From Branchiostoma floridae (taxonomy: Eukaryota; Chordata; Leptocardii; Amphioxiformes; Branchiostomatidae): DNA of 64,000 bases. Of the stretch, positions 11,472-23,400 are shown piece after piece. How positions within the stretch are numbered: the first letter of the stretch is position 1; the number at the start of each line of letters is the position of its first letter. The DNA is taken from the NCBI RefSeq assembly GCF_000003815.2, contig NC_049995.1, positions 12,270,427 to 12,334,426 on the forward strand, read 5' to 3'. Below the pieces are notes generated by a model. That model ran no database searches, was not told the origin of the DNA, and saw only the letters and a list, made by a program, of their open reading frames with translations. Position numbers and translations under genes: made by a program.

Positions 11472-12174
11472 NNNNNNNNNNNNNNNNNNNNNNNNNNNNN
11501 NNNNNNNNNNNNNNNNNNNNNNNNNNNNNNNNNNNNNNNNNNNNNNNNNNNNNNNNNNNNNNNNNNNNNNNNNNNNNNNNNNNNNNNNNNNNNNNNNNNN
11601 NNNNNNNNNNNNNNNNNNNNNNNNNNNNNNNNNNNNNNNNNNNNNNNNNNNNNNNNNNNNNNNNNNNNNNNNNNNNNNNNNNNNNNNNNNNNNNNNNNNN
11701 NNNNNNNNNNNNNNNNNNNNNNNNNNNNNNNNNNNNNNNNNNNNNNNNNNNNNNNNNNNNNNNNNNNNNNNNNNNNNNNNNNNNNNNNNNNNNNNNNNNN
11801 NNNNNNNNNNNNNNNNNNNNNNNNNNNNNNNNNNNNNNNNNNNNNNNNNNNNNNNNNNNNNNNNNNNNNNNNNNNNNNNNNNNNNNNNNNNNNNNNNNNN
11901 NNNNNNNNNNNNNNNNNNNNNNNNNNNNNNNNNNNNNNNNNNNNNNNNNNNNNNNNNNNNNNNNNNNNNNNNNNNNNNNNNNNNNNNNNNNNNNNNNNNN
12001 NNNNNNNNNNNNNNNNNNNNNNNNNNNNNNNNNNNNNNNNNNNNNNNNNNNNNNNNNNNNNNNNNNNNNNNNNNNNNNNNNNNNNNNNNNNNNNNNNNNN
12101 NNNNNNNNNNNNNNNNNNNNNNNNNNNNNNNNNNNNNNNNNNNNNNNNNNNNNNNNNNNNNNNNNNNNNNNNNN
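11472..12174. other. assembly gap (703 N)
   Basis: Run of N between the two LRR-type genes. Confidence 0.98.
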
Positions 12175-13861
12175 GCCGCGAACGGTTGAGCTTCTTGAAA
12201 TGCCTACTAAAAAGTTCAAAGACCCCATACCTTCGCCAAGCAATATCATTTTAATTGTAGAGACATACTTGCCGTTTATAATTTAGTGTTAACTCTTCTG
12301 TAAATATTCATCTTGTTCATATGACTTGAAGTAAAGTATTTTAATTTGGCCTATAAAAGGCCAATTATCAGCACTGTCGGTACAAACATGCAGTTCCTTT
12401 GAGCTTTACCAGAGGGCGTATCGTAGAATAGAAATATGGAACGTGCCCTCTGTTCTCGTTCGCGACGTGCCGCTATGCGCTACAGACTCATTACCGGCCG
12501 AAAAACATGAAAAAGGCTGTGTTTTTTTTGTAGTCCCTACCAGACTGACTAGCTGGCTGTTATAAGGAGAAAGAATTGTCAGGGGAGTTTTGCTACCAGA
12601 GGAGTTGGCCGGCAGGAGGGGAACATTAGCGTGGACTGACTCCCCTGGCCAATTTCCCGATTTTTTTTGCCGAATTCTATGATTCATTCACCCCCGTAGG
12701 AAGGCCTGGTAGTGGCTAGCTTTTTTTGTCAGCTTCTGTCAATCAAAGCAGGAAGGAAACGTGACTGTGCGTTATGTAATTCGTCCCTTACCTAACGTTA
12801 GTGTGTAAGACAGACAGTGAAAGTTGAACGGTCTCTTTTCGACCATCTTTCGACCAAGTTCTTCGATATCATTCCGACCAACCGATCCTTTTTACTTAGA
12901 CACGTTTACCGTGCCGAAAGTTTTTGCATAGTTATTTACAAAGCCCACGACTTCTATGACAACACCTGCCTGTATTTTATAAGGGACCGCCAGAATACCT
13001 TCGGTTGTATATGTTGAAGGCCGCGGGATTTCAACATGTCCAGAGAATTGAAGCGTATTTTTCACATGAAGATCTAGTCTGTAACATTTAACGTGCCAAG
13101 AGAAAATCGTTCAATCCTCAAAAAGTGGAGCAGTGTCCGAGGGAGCAACGGTCGTATTGCTGGCAGTGTCGTGCGTACGGTGAGCTACTTTCCTGTTGTA
13201 TGATACCGGTTCAAATCACTGTTGCCGTGGAACCCTTTTTGTTGAAAAATATTAGGGACGTTTTTGCATTGCCTTTCTTTAAATCGGACTTGAGTGACTA
13301 CAAGTGCCTGTATTAGAAGAGTGAACGGGGATACGATGTGAGGTCAACAGAGACATTGCCGTTTGGAAATCCTGTCCGCGTCGGTGTAACGGGGTATGGC
13401 GAGGTTAGGTTCGTCTCAGGACGTTTGGCTGTTTTGATGCAATTTTAAAAGCAGGCTGTGATAGAAAGAACTGCTGACAAGGATCCACGACAGTTTTTTT
13501 TTTCTAACAAGACATCCGACAGGCTTGTACGAATCGTGCACGACTGTATATACCAAGAATGCCTGCAGTTTGCGATCGCACTTCTTATGTGGCTGGGCTC
13601 TTACGTGTGAGTTTTTAAAATTTCCCAGTGTTAAGGTGATATTCTTTCAATCTTTCTCCGAATTGCAGGTTAGGGAAATAGCATTTTTTTTCAAATAAAT
13701 CTCCGTAAATTGTAGAGAGAATTCATTATTATGCAAACTAGCATAAACTCTTTTAATTTCGATATGTAAAACTCTTAATCTGATATAGAAAATTTACAAA
13801 TATTTTATCATAATTATTGGATGATATTCAATGTTTTGGCTCAGTTGAAAGAAACACTAAG
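12175..13861. other. upstream region of the LRR-Ig gene
   Basis: No confident coding exon. Two weakly similar stretches (about 12800-13020 and 13090-13320) end in related text (TGCCTGTATT) and may be an old duplication or 5' UTR exons. An inverted pair CAGAGGGC/GCCCTCTG lies at about 12411-12453. Confidence 0.35.
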
Positions 13862-15490
13862 ATGAATTACGCAACATTATTATTAGTGTTAAGCTGCTTT
13901 GTATATCATGGTACAAGCCGTTGTTTAAACTTAGATTATTGTACCTGTCAAACTAAAGTAAGATGTGAAAGTACAGTCAACCATACTTATCATTCTATTC
14001 CACATGCTTTGCCACAAGACACAAAAGATCTGGAAATATTGTCACAAAATATTGAGAAAATTGCACCAAGCGATTTTTCTTACTTGCCAATCTTAACAAG
14101 ATTGATAATACGACAAAGCGGGCTGAGAAAACTGCTCCCAAAATGCTTCGAAAACCTGCCGAATGTCTACGACATTGACCTTTCAGAAAATGACATTAGC
14201 ATGGTCGTAAATGACACCTTTATTGGATTGGCAAAACTTCGTACCCTACGTTTAACAGATAACAAAATTAACTATGTTGCTGATCGTGCATTTTTTGGGC
14301 TTATTCATTTGACACATCTCTATCTCAACAACAACGACCTAAAACGTATTCCTTCTGCCATTGCGTCTCTTTCTGCCTTAAATTTTCTCATACTAGAGAG
14401 AAACCAAATAGAACTATTTCCCGAAGATCTAGAATTCATAAAACACGTTCGAATGTTGAACCTGATGTATAACCCTGTCAAATGCAACTGTAACCTTCGC
14501 CCGTTTCAACAGTATTTTTTGTTACAAAAGTTGGTCGGAATCTATAAGCGTTGGGGAATATTCTGTGAGAACGACAGAGGAAAAACAGTCACCATAGAAG
14601 TAGCACGTTTGAAAACCCTCCCATGCAATGCATACACCGTCCAAGTGTTTCCGAAGAACATTTCTGTAAGCGTAGGAAGTAACGCGTCTTTGTCGTGTAA
14701 GATTGTTAAGTGTAAGGAATTCGAGGATCTTCGCTTTACGTGGTTCCAACCAAACGGAAACGTCATCAAAGAAGATCATTCCTACGACTTGGTGGGAATT
14801 CAGGACAATGTTACTGATGGACAAAATTCATCCATGTTGATGACAACCCGTGGTGAAACATGTGCCTCTGTGCTATATCTCAAGCGAGTGTCGCTCAACG
14901 AGACAGGCACGTACACGTGTGCCGTCAGCGCTCCAAAAATCCACACGGTAAAGGCCAGTGCCCTATTAACTGTCTGGGCGCCAAAAGGCAATGCGACTAC
15001 CAATACTACCCTGGAAAATCTGCACGTAAACAATACGGCTACACCGGATACATTGTCAAACCGTAGCCGAACTGTTGTTTTGCAACAAAACTCTACACAA
15101 ACCAACGTGAATGTTCAAACAACACCTAAAGGGGTGAAAGACGACGGCAACCTAACTTTTATACTGCTGCCGGTGAAAGCGAATGAACAATTTGCTGACT
15201 ATATCCGCTTTGTAATGATTGTGGTTGCTATTTCTGTATCTGTGTCTTTATTAGTAGCTGGGTTTGCAACTCTCTTTAGCGGTCAATGGTCACGTAGAAG
15301 TCTTGAAGAAAATTTGAGGATGGCTAAGGTTGAAGGAGTCGTACTACAGATAGGAATACGTTTCTCGAGTGTCCTTGTGTTGAGTTCGATGTGCCACGGA
15401 CCAGCACACCACTACGAGAATGATGACCAGGAATCACTGGCACATAATGGCGGTGCCGACCACATCTACGAAAATGCTCATGAGATGTAG
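13862..15490 (+). CDS. LRR-Ig type I transmembrane receptor (LRRIG)
   Basis: Intronless, 542 residues from the ATG at 13862; an in-frame ATG at 13817 precedes the signal peptide and is less likely. Order: signal peptide 1-19 (LLLVLSCFVYHGTS), LRRNT cap (C-x5-C-x-C-x5-C), about six LRRs (DIDLSENDI, TLRLTDNKI, HLYLNNNDL, FLILERNQI), and an LRRCT beginning NPVKCNCNLRPF. One Ig domain follows, with the core Cys, Trp and Tyr in ASLSC, FTWFQ and ETGTYTC. Next come an Asn/Thr-rich stalk with many N-glycosylation sequons, one TM helix (about 450-472) and a 70-residue cytoplasmic tail. The tail carries two tyrosines in YEN context (about 518 and 536), which fit GRB2-type SH2 binding and not an ITAM. 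LRR-Ig receptors are greatly expanded in amphioxus; ligands are unknown. AATAAA at about 16207 is a plausible poly(A) signal. Confidence 0.88.
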   Translation: MNYATLLLVLSCFVYHGTSRCLNLDYCTCQTKVRCESTVNHTYHSIPHALPQDTKDLEILSQNIEKIAPSDFSYLPILTRLIIRQSGLRKLLPKCFENLPNVYDIDLSENDISMVVNDTFIGLAKLRTLRLTDNKINYVADRAFFGLIHLTHLYLNNNDLKRIPSAIASLSALNFLILERNQIELFPEDLEFIKHVRMLNLMYNPVKCNCNLRPFQQYFLLQKLVGIYKRWGIFCENDRGKTVTIEVARLKTLPCNAYTVQVFPKNISVSVGSNASLSCKIVKCKEFEDLRFTWFQPNGNVIKEDHSYDLVGIQDNVTDGQNSSMLMTTRGETCASVLYLKRVSLNETGTYTCAVSAPKIHTVKASALLTVWAPKGNATTNTTLENLHVNNTATPDTLSNRSRTVVLQQNSTQTNVNVQTTPKGVKDDGNLTFILLPVKANEQFADYIRFVMIVVAISVSVSLLVAGFATLFSGQWSRRSLEENLRMAKVEGVVLQIGIRFSSVLVLSSMCHGPAHHYENDDQESLAHNGGADHIYENAHEM

Positions 15491-15654
15491 AACTATACAT
15501 CAGTGCTCAAGGAAAGAAAAGGCGTACAGACAAAAGAAAATTAAAAGGGGGGATATTCGCATTGCGAAACAGCTAAGCAAAGCGTGTACTCCAAACAGCA
15601 GTTACTCAACCCACTGAATATGATTTTGGAAAAGCATGTACACAAAAAAGCAAT

Positions 15655-15735
15655 ATTATGACAAGCAACTGGACATGATTTTGGAAACGGTCAGACGTTT
15701 CAGATAGCATCCACTACCTTTCGACAGTGACACTG
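15655..15735. mobile_element. Penelope-like retroelement fragment
   Basis: The CAAGCAACTGGACATGATTT...GAAACGGTCAGACGTTTC...CAGTGACACTG block recurs at 21441-21537 (inverted) and 41449-41535. I recall this sequence as a common tail of invertebrate Penelope-like elements; that assignment is from memory. Confidence 0.5.
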
Positions 15736-16411
15736 CATGTATTTCTTCAGGCAGCATACTCTTTTCAAAGTAACTGCTGTAAGTAAAGTAATATCAATAC
15801 TTAATCAAACCTAGAAAATGATATTATACACCGATCTAAACTTGTAATGTTAGACATTTATATTTATGATAATTCTAACTTTTACCAAATATTTAGTAGA
15901 TGAATATTACCAACGAGACAAAAATGTATGTTTAGGTGGATATACAATGCTTGCCAAATTTGCTGTAGACTGAAGCATTCTGACAATTATAGCATATATC
16001 AGAGTCTGTACAGTAACCGGTAGCACGTAGCTTTAAATTTGGTAGACACATTAGATGTTCAGGACGAGTTACTCGTCCATATTCATGTAGTATGTAACGT
16101 GTTCGCAGACATGTGATGATACAACACGTTGTTTCCTGTACTGTGCTCGTGGGTTTTCAGACATTGTTTCTTACGTTGTTCTTGCAGAAAATATCTATTC
16201 TAAGAAATAAAAGAGATTGGACTGAGAAAAGCATTCAGAATATATTGTGCTTGTGTGAGATTAATGAAATAAAATAGATGGAAATAGTTTGTTTTTGTTG
16301 TAGAAGTTGCGCACTTTCTTTTACATAATAATGATCGTAATGTGTTTTCATCACACGTACAGAACAGATATGACGTCATTGCAGATGTAGTTATCGCATA
16401 TTAATTATTCC

Positions 16412-16474
16412 CAATCAATCAAGCAAGCAAGCAATTAATCGAGCAAGCAAGCAAGCAATCAATTAATCAAACCA
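16412..16474. repeat. (AAGC)n/(AATC)n simple repeat
   Basis: Tetranucleotide array of CAATCAATCAAGCAAGCAAG type. Confidence 0.85.
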
Positions 16475-16630
16475 TAGTTACATAAAATGAGTGCAAATGT
16501 TATATTTGTTGTCTTTATTTGAACGCACACAACAAAAGCTCTTAGATAACGCTGATGTAACATATAACATATTATCTACTAGTATACAGAGACACAAAGT
16601 ACTGGTGCAAAGACATGTATACACCATTTG

Positions 16631-16731
16631 GCCTGAGTACCATCAGAATTTATTTTACCGGGGCTCCCAGCATTAATGAAGATGGAGTACGGAATGGAAG
16701 CCCCAGTAAACTATTGGATGATACTCTGGTT
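16631..16731. mobile_element. hairpin MITE (GGTACC family), diverged copy
   Basis: GCCTGAGTACCATC...ACCGGGGCTCC at the left faces GGAAGCCCCAGTAAA...GGATGATACTC at the right, as inverted arms. The closer copies are at 24005-24120 and 24497-24611. Confidence 0.65.
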
Positions 16732-17209
16732 ATACACCAATGACTTGTTTTTCCACAAATGCTATTCACATCGTACATAAAAAATACAAAAATACACATG
16801 ATATGTTCATGACCTAAACGCAATACCATATACACATGTATTTCCACTATGAATTCGCTGTGTTTTTTATGCTATTTATGGAGTTTGCTACATCTAATAC
16901 AATTGTATGAACACCCTGTATTGCCATAGGCAATGTAGTGGTTTCTTACAATGTATACTTTTGTCAGTACACTAGTTGTATCTACGCTCAGTGTCACCAG
17001 AGGGCGTGCTTCCACTGCATACATACCAGCTCAGTCATGCTAGGTATAGCTTTAGGATGGCTTCTTTCCAAGGGTACAAACTTTCACCGTATCATATCAA
17101 AAATGATATATTTACTTTGCTTCTTACAACTGCGCACAATAAAAAAAGAATGAAATGATTCTTAGTTCCAGTCGGTTAACGAAAATAGGGTAAACTATAG
17201 TTGAGATAT

Positions 17210-17380
17210 CTAGACTGTAACTGTCATGGTCCTTGTTTTTGTGAAGTCGTAATTGTATTCCGTGGTGACAAAATTATAATCATCGCTAGACAGGGAGGGA
17301 CGGGGGGCGACATATTCTTCCTGGTACGTTGACCAATCGCTGGAGTCTGTCTTTCTTTCTTGTCGTTTAAAACAGCCCAC
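17210..17380 (-). CDS. possible alternative 3' exon of the CARD-DD gene
   Basis: After a TATATAG acceptor (exon begins at 17380), 56 codons run to TAG at 17210. The composition looks coding (GCFKRQERKTDSSDW..., DDYNFVTTEYNYDF). It is in phase with a GTAAAA donor inside the upstream terminal exon (exon part ending at 17520), which would replace the last ~30 residues of the main form. It could instead be a decayed exon or the end of another transcript. Confidence 0.4.
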   Translation of the reverse strand: MGCFKRQERKTDSSDWSTYQEEYVAPRPSLSSDDYNFVTTEYNYDFTKTRTMTVTV

Positions 17381-17423
17381 CTATATACAACATGTACATA
17401 ACTATGTACATATATAGAGAGTA

Positions 17424-20400
17424 TTAGTTCGCTTCCACTGACATAGCCACGCCTGAATCCGGCGTCTGAACTTGTCGCTTCTCAAAACCTTTCCTAAAAC
17501 CCGAGGCTCCTCCTTTTACGGGATGCAGCGTTCGGGACCGAGTGGGCCCGAAGTATCCCCCGGTTTGTGCCGACGCCGACCGACTGGACCCGACGTGGAC
17601 TCCGGTGTCTGCCGAAGCTGTTCGGCTCTGCCCCGAACTGTTTTCGCTTCTCACAACGCTTCTTCTCCCGTTGGATCGGCCGTCTACGAGCTCACTCTTG
17701 TCCAAACTGACGTCTTCTTCTACAAGGTATACGGAAAAAAGTCACCACGTAAATGATAACAAATTAAATAACTGATAATCTGCAATTTTATTAACTCCAT
17801 GTCTTTAAAGAAAATGGTAAAAGTAGTAGCACAAAATGTATGGCGCGGGAGTTGTGTAAAGAGAACTACAGGGTTTATTTAGAAAACGTACACATTTTGA
17901 CAGATCTAGAATTAGATATGAAACAAAAACATGGCCGTCGTAGCGCCAAGCATATTGCAGATGAACAGATAACAGTGTAATATCTGTCATTATTGAAAAT
18001 CAATGATTGTTTAACATGGTCTTTAGTAATAGTAGTGATCAATCAAAGATATTAGATCAGATTAGACCGGTCTAAGATATTTCAAATATTAGCTACGCAT
18101 GCGCGTTGACAATTCCGTCAATTTTGTGCGCCATTTTGGAAAGCAATCAAACGCCTTGTTGTTACGCTTTTATTTAACCTTGACGTTTGTTTTGACCTTG
18201 ACCTCGCTCTTACCTGTCATGACGCTGTCTGCGACCTCTGACCCGGGCACCTTGGTGTGGACGGTGGTCTTGACCACGGGGATGTCCGCGGCGGTCAGCT
18301 CGGAGGTCTCACTCTCGCCCTCCTGTGGCATGGTCACTCTCAGCGCTTCCACACCAGCTATGTGGGGATAAGAGCACGTTAAAGGAAAGCTGCACTATAA
18401 ATGGAAATATACCCCAACGTAAAGTTCTCCCCTATTTTACATAAGTCTGTCATAGTTTAGAGCTGTCTCACTGTTTGAAACTTGCGTCATGTTGACGGCT
18501 ACTCATGATCACCTTACGATTGAATTTCGTGACGTCAGTGATCTAAATTTCTTATGCAGTATGACTAGTGCTTCTTAATCTGGCTTTGTTGTGGATGGAT
18601 TTTAATGAACATTCCGATGAATTCGAGGGAATTGACAAATTATCGGCATTTTTTAGATTTGTTTTTGTGCAGCTGTCATTTAAAGAACCCGCCACACATA
18701 TTGACTAGAGTAACGTTAGGTGTCCTTCCCGGTGTGAGTGATTCAAAACCTGCTGTCCTATTGACACAACTGGGGCAATTACTGTCATATTGAGGTCACC
18801 TGAGTTAGCGCCAAATGGCAGCCGCTCCATAACCTTGCCATTTAGCCCCGGCTATTGTAAGCTCCTCCAGATACCCTTGAACCACCTCTACTGTTCTCCC
18901 TTTTAAATTAACCAATCAATATGGCGGATGCTACTAGTACTAGTATATTACGTTTAAGCACTTGACTGCAAACACGCACTAGTACTTGACTTACTTGCGA
19001 CGTATCCGAGGTTGAGTCTGTAGAGCGAGTTGACCAGCTCGTCCAGGAGTCTCTCGGCGTCCGTGCGACAGTCCATCCAGCGGATCAGGCAGTGCACCAG
19101 GCGGTGGGACCCCAGTCTATTGAGGGGACAGACCATTAGTTTTCATAAGGGACAGTCTAAGGAAGGGACCGTTAGTTTGTATGTGGGATAGTTGGATCAG
19201 GAAGTGCACCAGGCGGTGGGACCCCAGTCTGGAAAAGGCCGAAATGACAGACCATTAGGCCATATTCTTTTTTTTCATTACAAAGAGCGTAAGGAGCCCC
19301 TGTAGAAAGCGGATGGTACCCAGGCTAGACGCACTGAAGCTCTATATATTCACATCTACCCTACTCGTTTGTCTGCAGCTGCATACACAGGGGATGTAGC
19401 TCAGATGGTAGAGCGCTCGCTTAGCATGCGAGAGGTACGGGGATCGATACCCTGCATCTCCAACTTTCTTTTACTAAAACATTTTTGCTCTGGAGAAGCA
19501 CCTTATTTTTTCATCATCGACCATAAAAATCAATCGTAGTGTCCAACAAAGGAAAATAAGATAAAATTTGAACCTATAAGCTGGTTTACGGATTAAACTT
19601 CGCATGTGCGGCGAGATGCGTTATAGGTATTATGTCAAAGGTAACGTCCTCTTATTACTTGTTTATACTATCCCACTATAATACTAATAATACATATTCC
19701 GACATGTTTTTCTTCATATTCCTTTCTTCTAATCTTTTTACACCTAACTCACTGCATCCAGCCCCAATGGGAAATGAAAGTGCAATAAACTTCATTGTCA
19801 TTCTTATTTTCACATGGGCCCTCACCTTTGACATATTACCCAAAATATACAGCTTATTGCGCTTTCAGTTACTTATCAACTCCAATGACTGACTGTCAGG
19901 TACGTCGATGAAGTTAAGACATCCATGTTTTATGAGATGAAATACGACAAATAGCAAAGACTCAAGCAACTGGAAATGATTTTGATTGACAGGTACTGAC
20001 CTGTTCTCCCGTTTACACGACTCGATCACTCTCACAGGTACGCCCAAGTCTCGCGGCAGCGCGGCCCAACCGAGAGGTCTCGCGAGAGCCACGTGATAAG
20101 ACACGATCTTGAAGATGTCTATGAGATCTGTAGTTCAGGAGAGTTTAAAAAAGGTGATATTTGATTAAACGATTCAAGTTTATGCATACTCTTACTGGAA
20201 TTGTTTTAGCTATTATCAATATCATAAATATCAAAATGGGAGTAATACAATAAAATGTCATTTTGTACAATTACGCCAAGCTATTGACACATCTTCATCA
20301 AACTAATATTACAATGTGAATTTGCGTGCATATTCAAGGAATTCGACATTCGAAACGTCTTAAGCTTTCAAAAGCAGCTCCTTTCAAAGCAATGAGAAAC

Positions 20401-23400
20401 AATACTGTTTTACTTGTGAATTTGCGTGCATCTCCGAGGAATTCAACATTCAAATCGTCTTTAGCAGATCTTAAGACAACTGTTAGCTTCTTCTGAATCA
20501 TTGAGAAACAACGTTGTTTTACCTGACATATTTTCCCCTATCGTGCCCTCCAGTAGTTCAGCCAGGTACCCCTGGTGAGCCCCACACCGCGATCTCAGTC
20601 CGTCACAGAACGCCTTGAAGGCGCGGTCTCCTTTCAGTTTCAGTATGTGGAGAAAAGCTGCGTTCACTGCAAACTCGGAACTCTGAAAAACATATGCATT
20701 TGTTGAAATAAGGCTAACTTGTTTATGAGCTATGCCGTATCAATATGGATGATTGGATTAAGGCCTTTATTGTACATTTTTGGGCTAAGTACATTGGCAT
20801 AATAACACAGAGTCATACACATTTTTGTACATATCTAAACGTCCAATCTACTCTAGTAAAGTGCACATTCGACTTCCTCTCGCTTCTTGGTATTGTCATG
20901 CAAAACGGAAGACTTTATTTGACCGTCTATAGCATGCTACAAATAATACTTAATATTACATTATATCAGTATGACAATTCTTATACCTTACATTTTGAAA
21001 CACATTACATTAAATATTTGTATCCAATATCATTAGTTGCGATGATTGCAAGGGTACTATGTATTTGGCAACATGTGTACAAAGGTAAATAAATAAAGCG
21101 TTGCCCCTTTCATTGATACCACCGGAGAGTTTATTTGTTGACATAACCAACCCTTGGCACACGAATATAAACAAAACAAAATCCCTTTTCTCTATCTCAC
21201 GACCTACCCTCAACCCCTGCCAAGCCATCTTTTATGTAGCCGGTAAGAACGATACAATATCAATAAATCGCTACACAATTGACGAGTCAACAAAAACTAT
21301 AGGGGTTAACTACCTGCTACGCTCAGTGAAATATACAATACAAACTATCTTCAGCTTGACTTTGTCTTACAATGCTTCCTATTGGACATCTAAAATTGTC
21401 TTAATTCATAATTAGGGCATAAAAGACCAGTTTCTTCCAGATCATTTCAGTGTCACTGACGAAAGATAGTGGATACTATCTGAAATGTCTGATCGTTTCC
21501 AAAATCATATCCAGTTGCTTGAGTAACTGCTTTTTTGTCATACAATTATCTTTACACGTAGTGACCGACGAAAACCGAAATTTTCACAGATTTTATTTGG
21601 AAATAAGCTAGTTGTATTTACTGTAAATATTTGTATCTTTGTTGCTATGTTGTCAAGAGGAATTGTGATTCAACATTTGAAACCGAACAAGCGATAGATG
21701 CGTTCAAAAATAGACCACGGACGGTGTGTATCTAATACGAGTTATCTGACGTTAACTAGATTTATTGGCTGTAAATATTTGTATGTTTGTTGTTGTGTTG
21801 TCAAGAGGAATTGTGACCCAAAATTTGAAACCGAACAAGCGATGGATGCGTTCAAAAATAGACCACGGTGTGTATCCAATACGGGTTATCTGATGTTAGC
21901 TCAATGGTCTCTTTCAACAGCTTGTTTATAGTTAAGGGCCAAAGTGGGACAGTCCAGATTTTAGATCAGATATGCTTTTGTTGGAAAAAGCTGAAGCTAC
22001 CCCTTGACAAAAGATTTACTAATTTAGCGTTGTAAGTGATATGGCTCAGATCTTCAGATTGACACATTGACTAATTCTAGTATTTTTCTTCGCAACCGAA
22101 GAAGATACAAATGTACCAGTAGCAGTATATGTGACTAACTCGTGTTAGTAGCACATTTGCCACACGAATGTAGCGATTTCTTTTTGCATGGTTTGATTAA
22201 TTTATTTTTGAGATAAAAAAAAAGGATATCTGTGTTCTAAATTTGGATATCTGTGTCCTAGATAGAATGAGGGTACACAAACACACTTGTCTGAAAGATA
22301 CATTGACTTATGAAACGCCCTCCCCTAAGGTAGTATCAGTTCGTAGTGTATTTTTCTAAGGTATTCTTTACGTCGTTCCGCTCCAAAGCTAATGGCTTAA
22401 GGGATTTACTTTCTGTGTGATTTGGCTTATAGATCAAACAAGCCGTTCAAATATTGAATGTATCAGGTAATGTAGAGTGATACGCACTACTTAGTGAGTA
22501 GGCAGCGAGGTAATACAGTAGGAAGTTGTAGGAAAATGGGCGCTTTGTGTATCAATACGCCTCCTGTCATCGATAGAGACTAAGCGACGACGGAAGGGAT
22601 TATTAAGTGACTGTATATCATCCCTGTGAGGTTATCGTGTTTAAGTGTAGTGGTACATAGCTGGAAAATTGTGCTGTTTTTTGGCGACGCCACGGGGACG
22701 GAGCCTGTAGGGTGGTATCGTTTTGAAGGCACTAAATTCGGCACACTGCATATACCGTGATGTGTTTTAATAACGTCTGAAATGATCTTGATATGCATAG
22801 GAACATCCTAATGTCTGCCCTGAGCGATTTTGTGTACATGTTCGCCTATTGTCAAGTAAAATAAATAAATTATTCTTTCACCCCACTAGCAGAAATGTGA
22901 CTGAAGCATAACTTTTACAATTCAGATTTCCAACTCACCTTTCTATGTAGTGTCTAGTGTGGCTTCTAGTCTTAACATATGAGATGAGAACTATCTCCTT
23001 GCTAAGGATTTTTATGTCATAGATATCTATGTAACCTTTCTATGTAGTATGACTGCTTCGTCCTGGAAGTTGAGAACCGTTCCTCCCGATTTTTATAATG
23101 CAGATATTAACGTAACCCGTCTATGCAGTATGACTGCTTCGTCTTGAAAGTTGAAAACTTTCCTAGCTCCCAAAAAGGCTTTTTACAACGCAGATATTCA
23201 ACAAACCTTTCTATGTAGTATGACTGCTTCGTCTTGGAAGTTGAGAACTTTCCTCCCGATAAGAAAGCTGAAGAGTCTAGAAGGCTTGAGCGTGTTGAGT
23301 TCCCTCACCAGGGTACTGTGATGGCGGAGTAAGATGGCCTGGTGCTCGACACTCATGGGGTCTGAAACATAAAGGAAAACAGTACTTAGTTCATAACATT

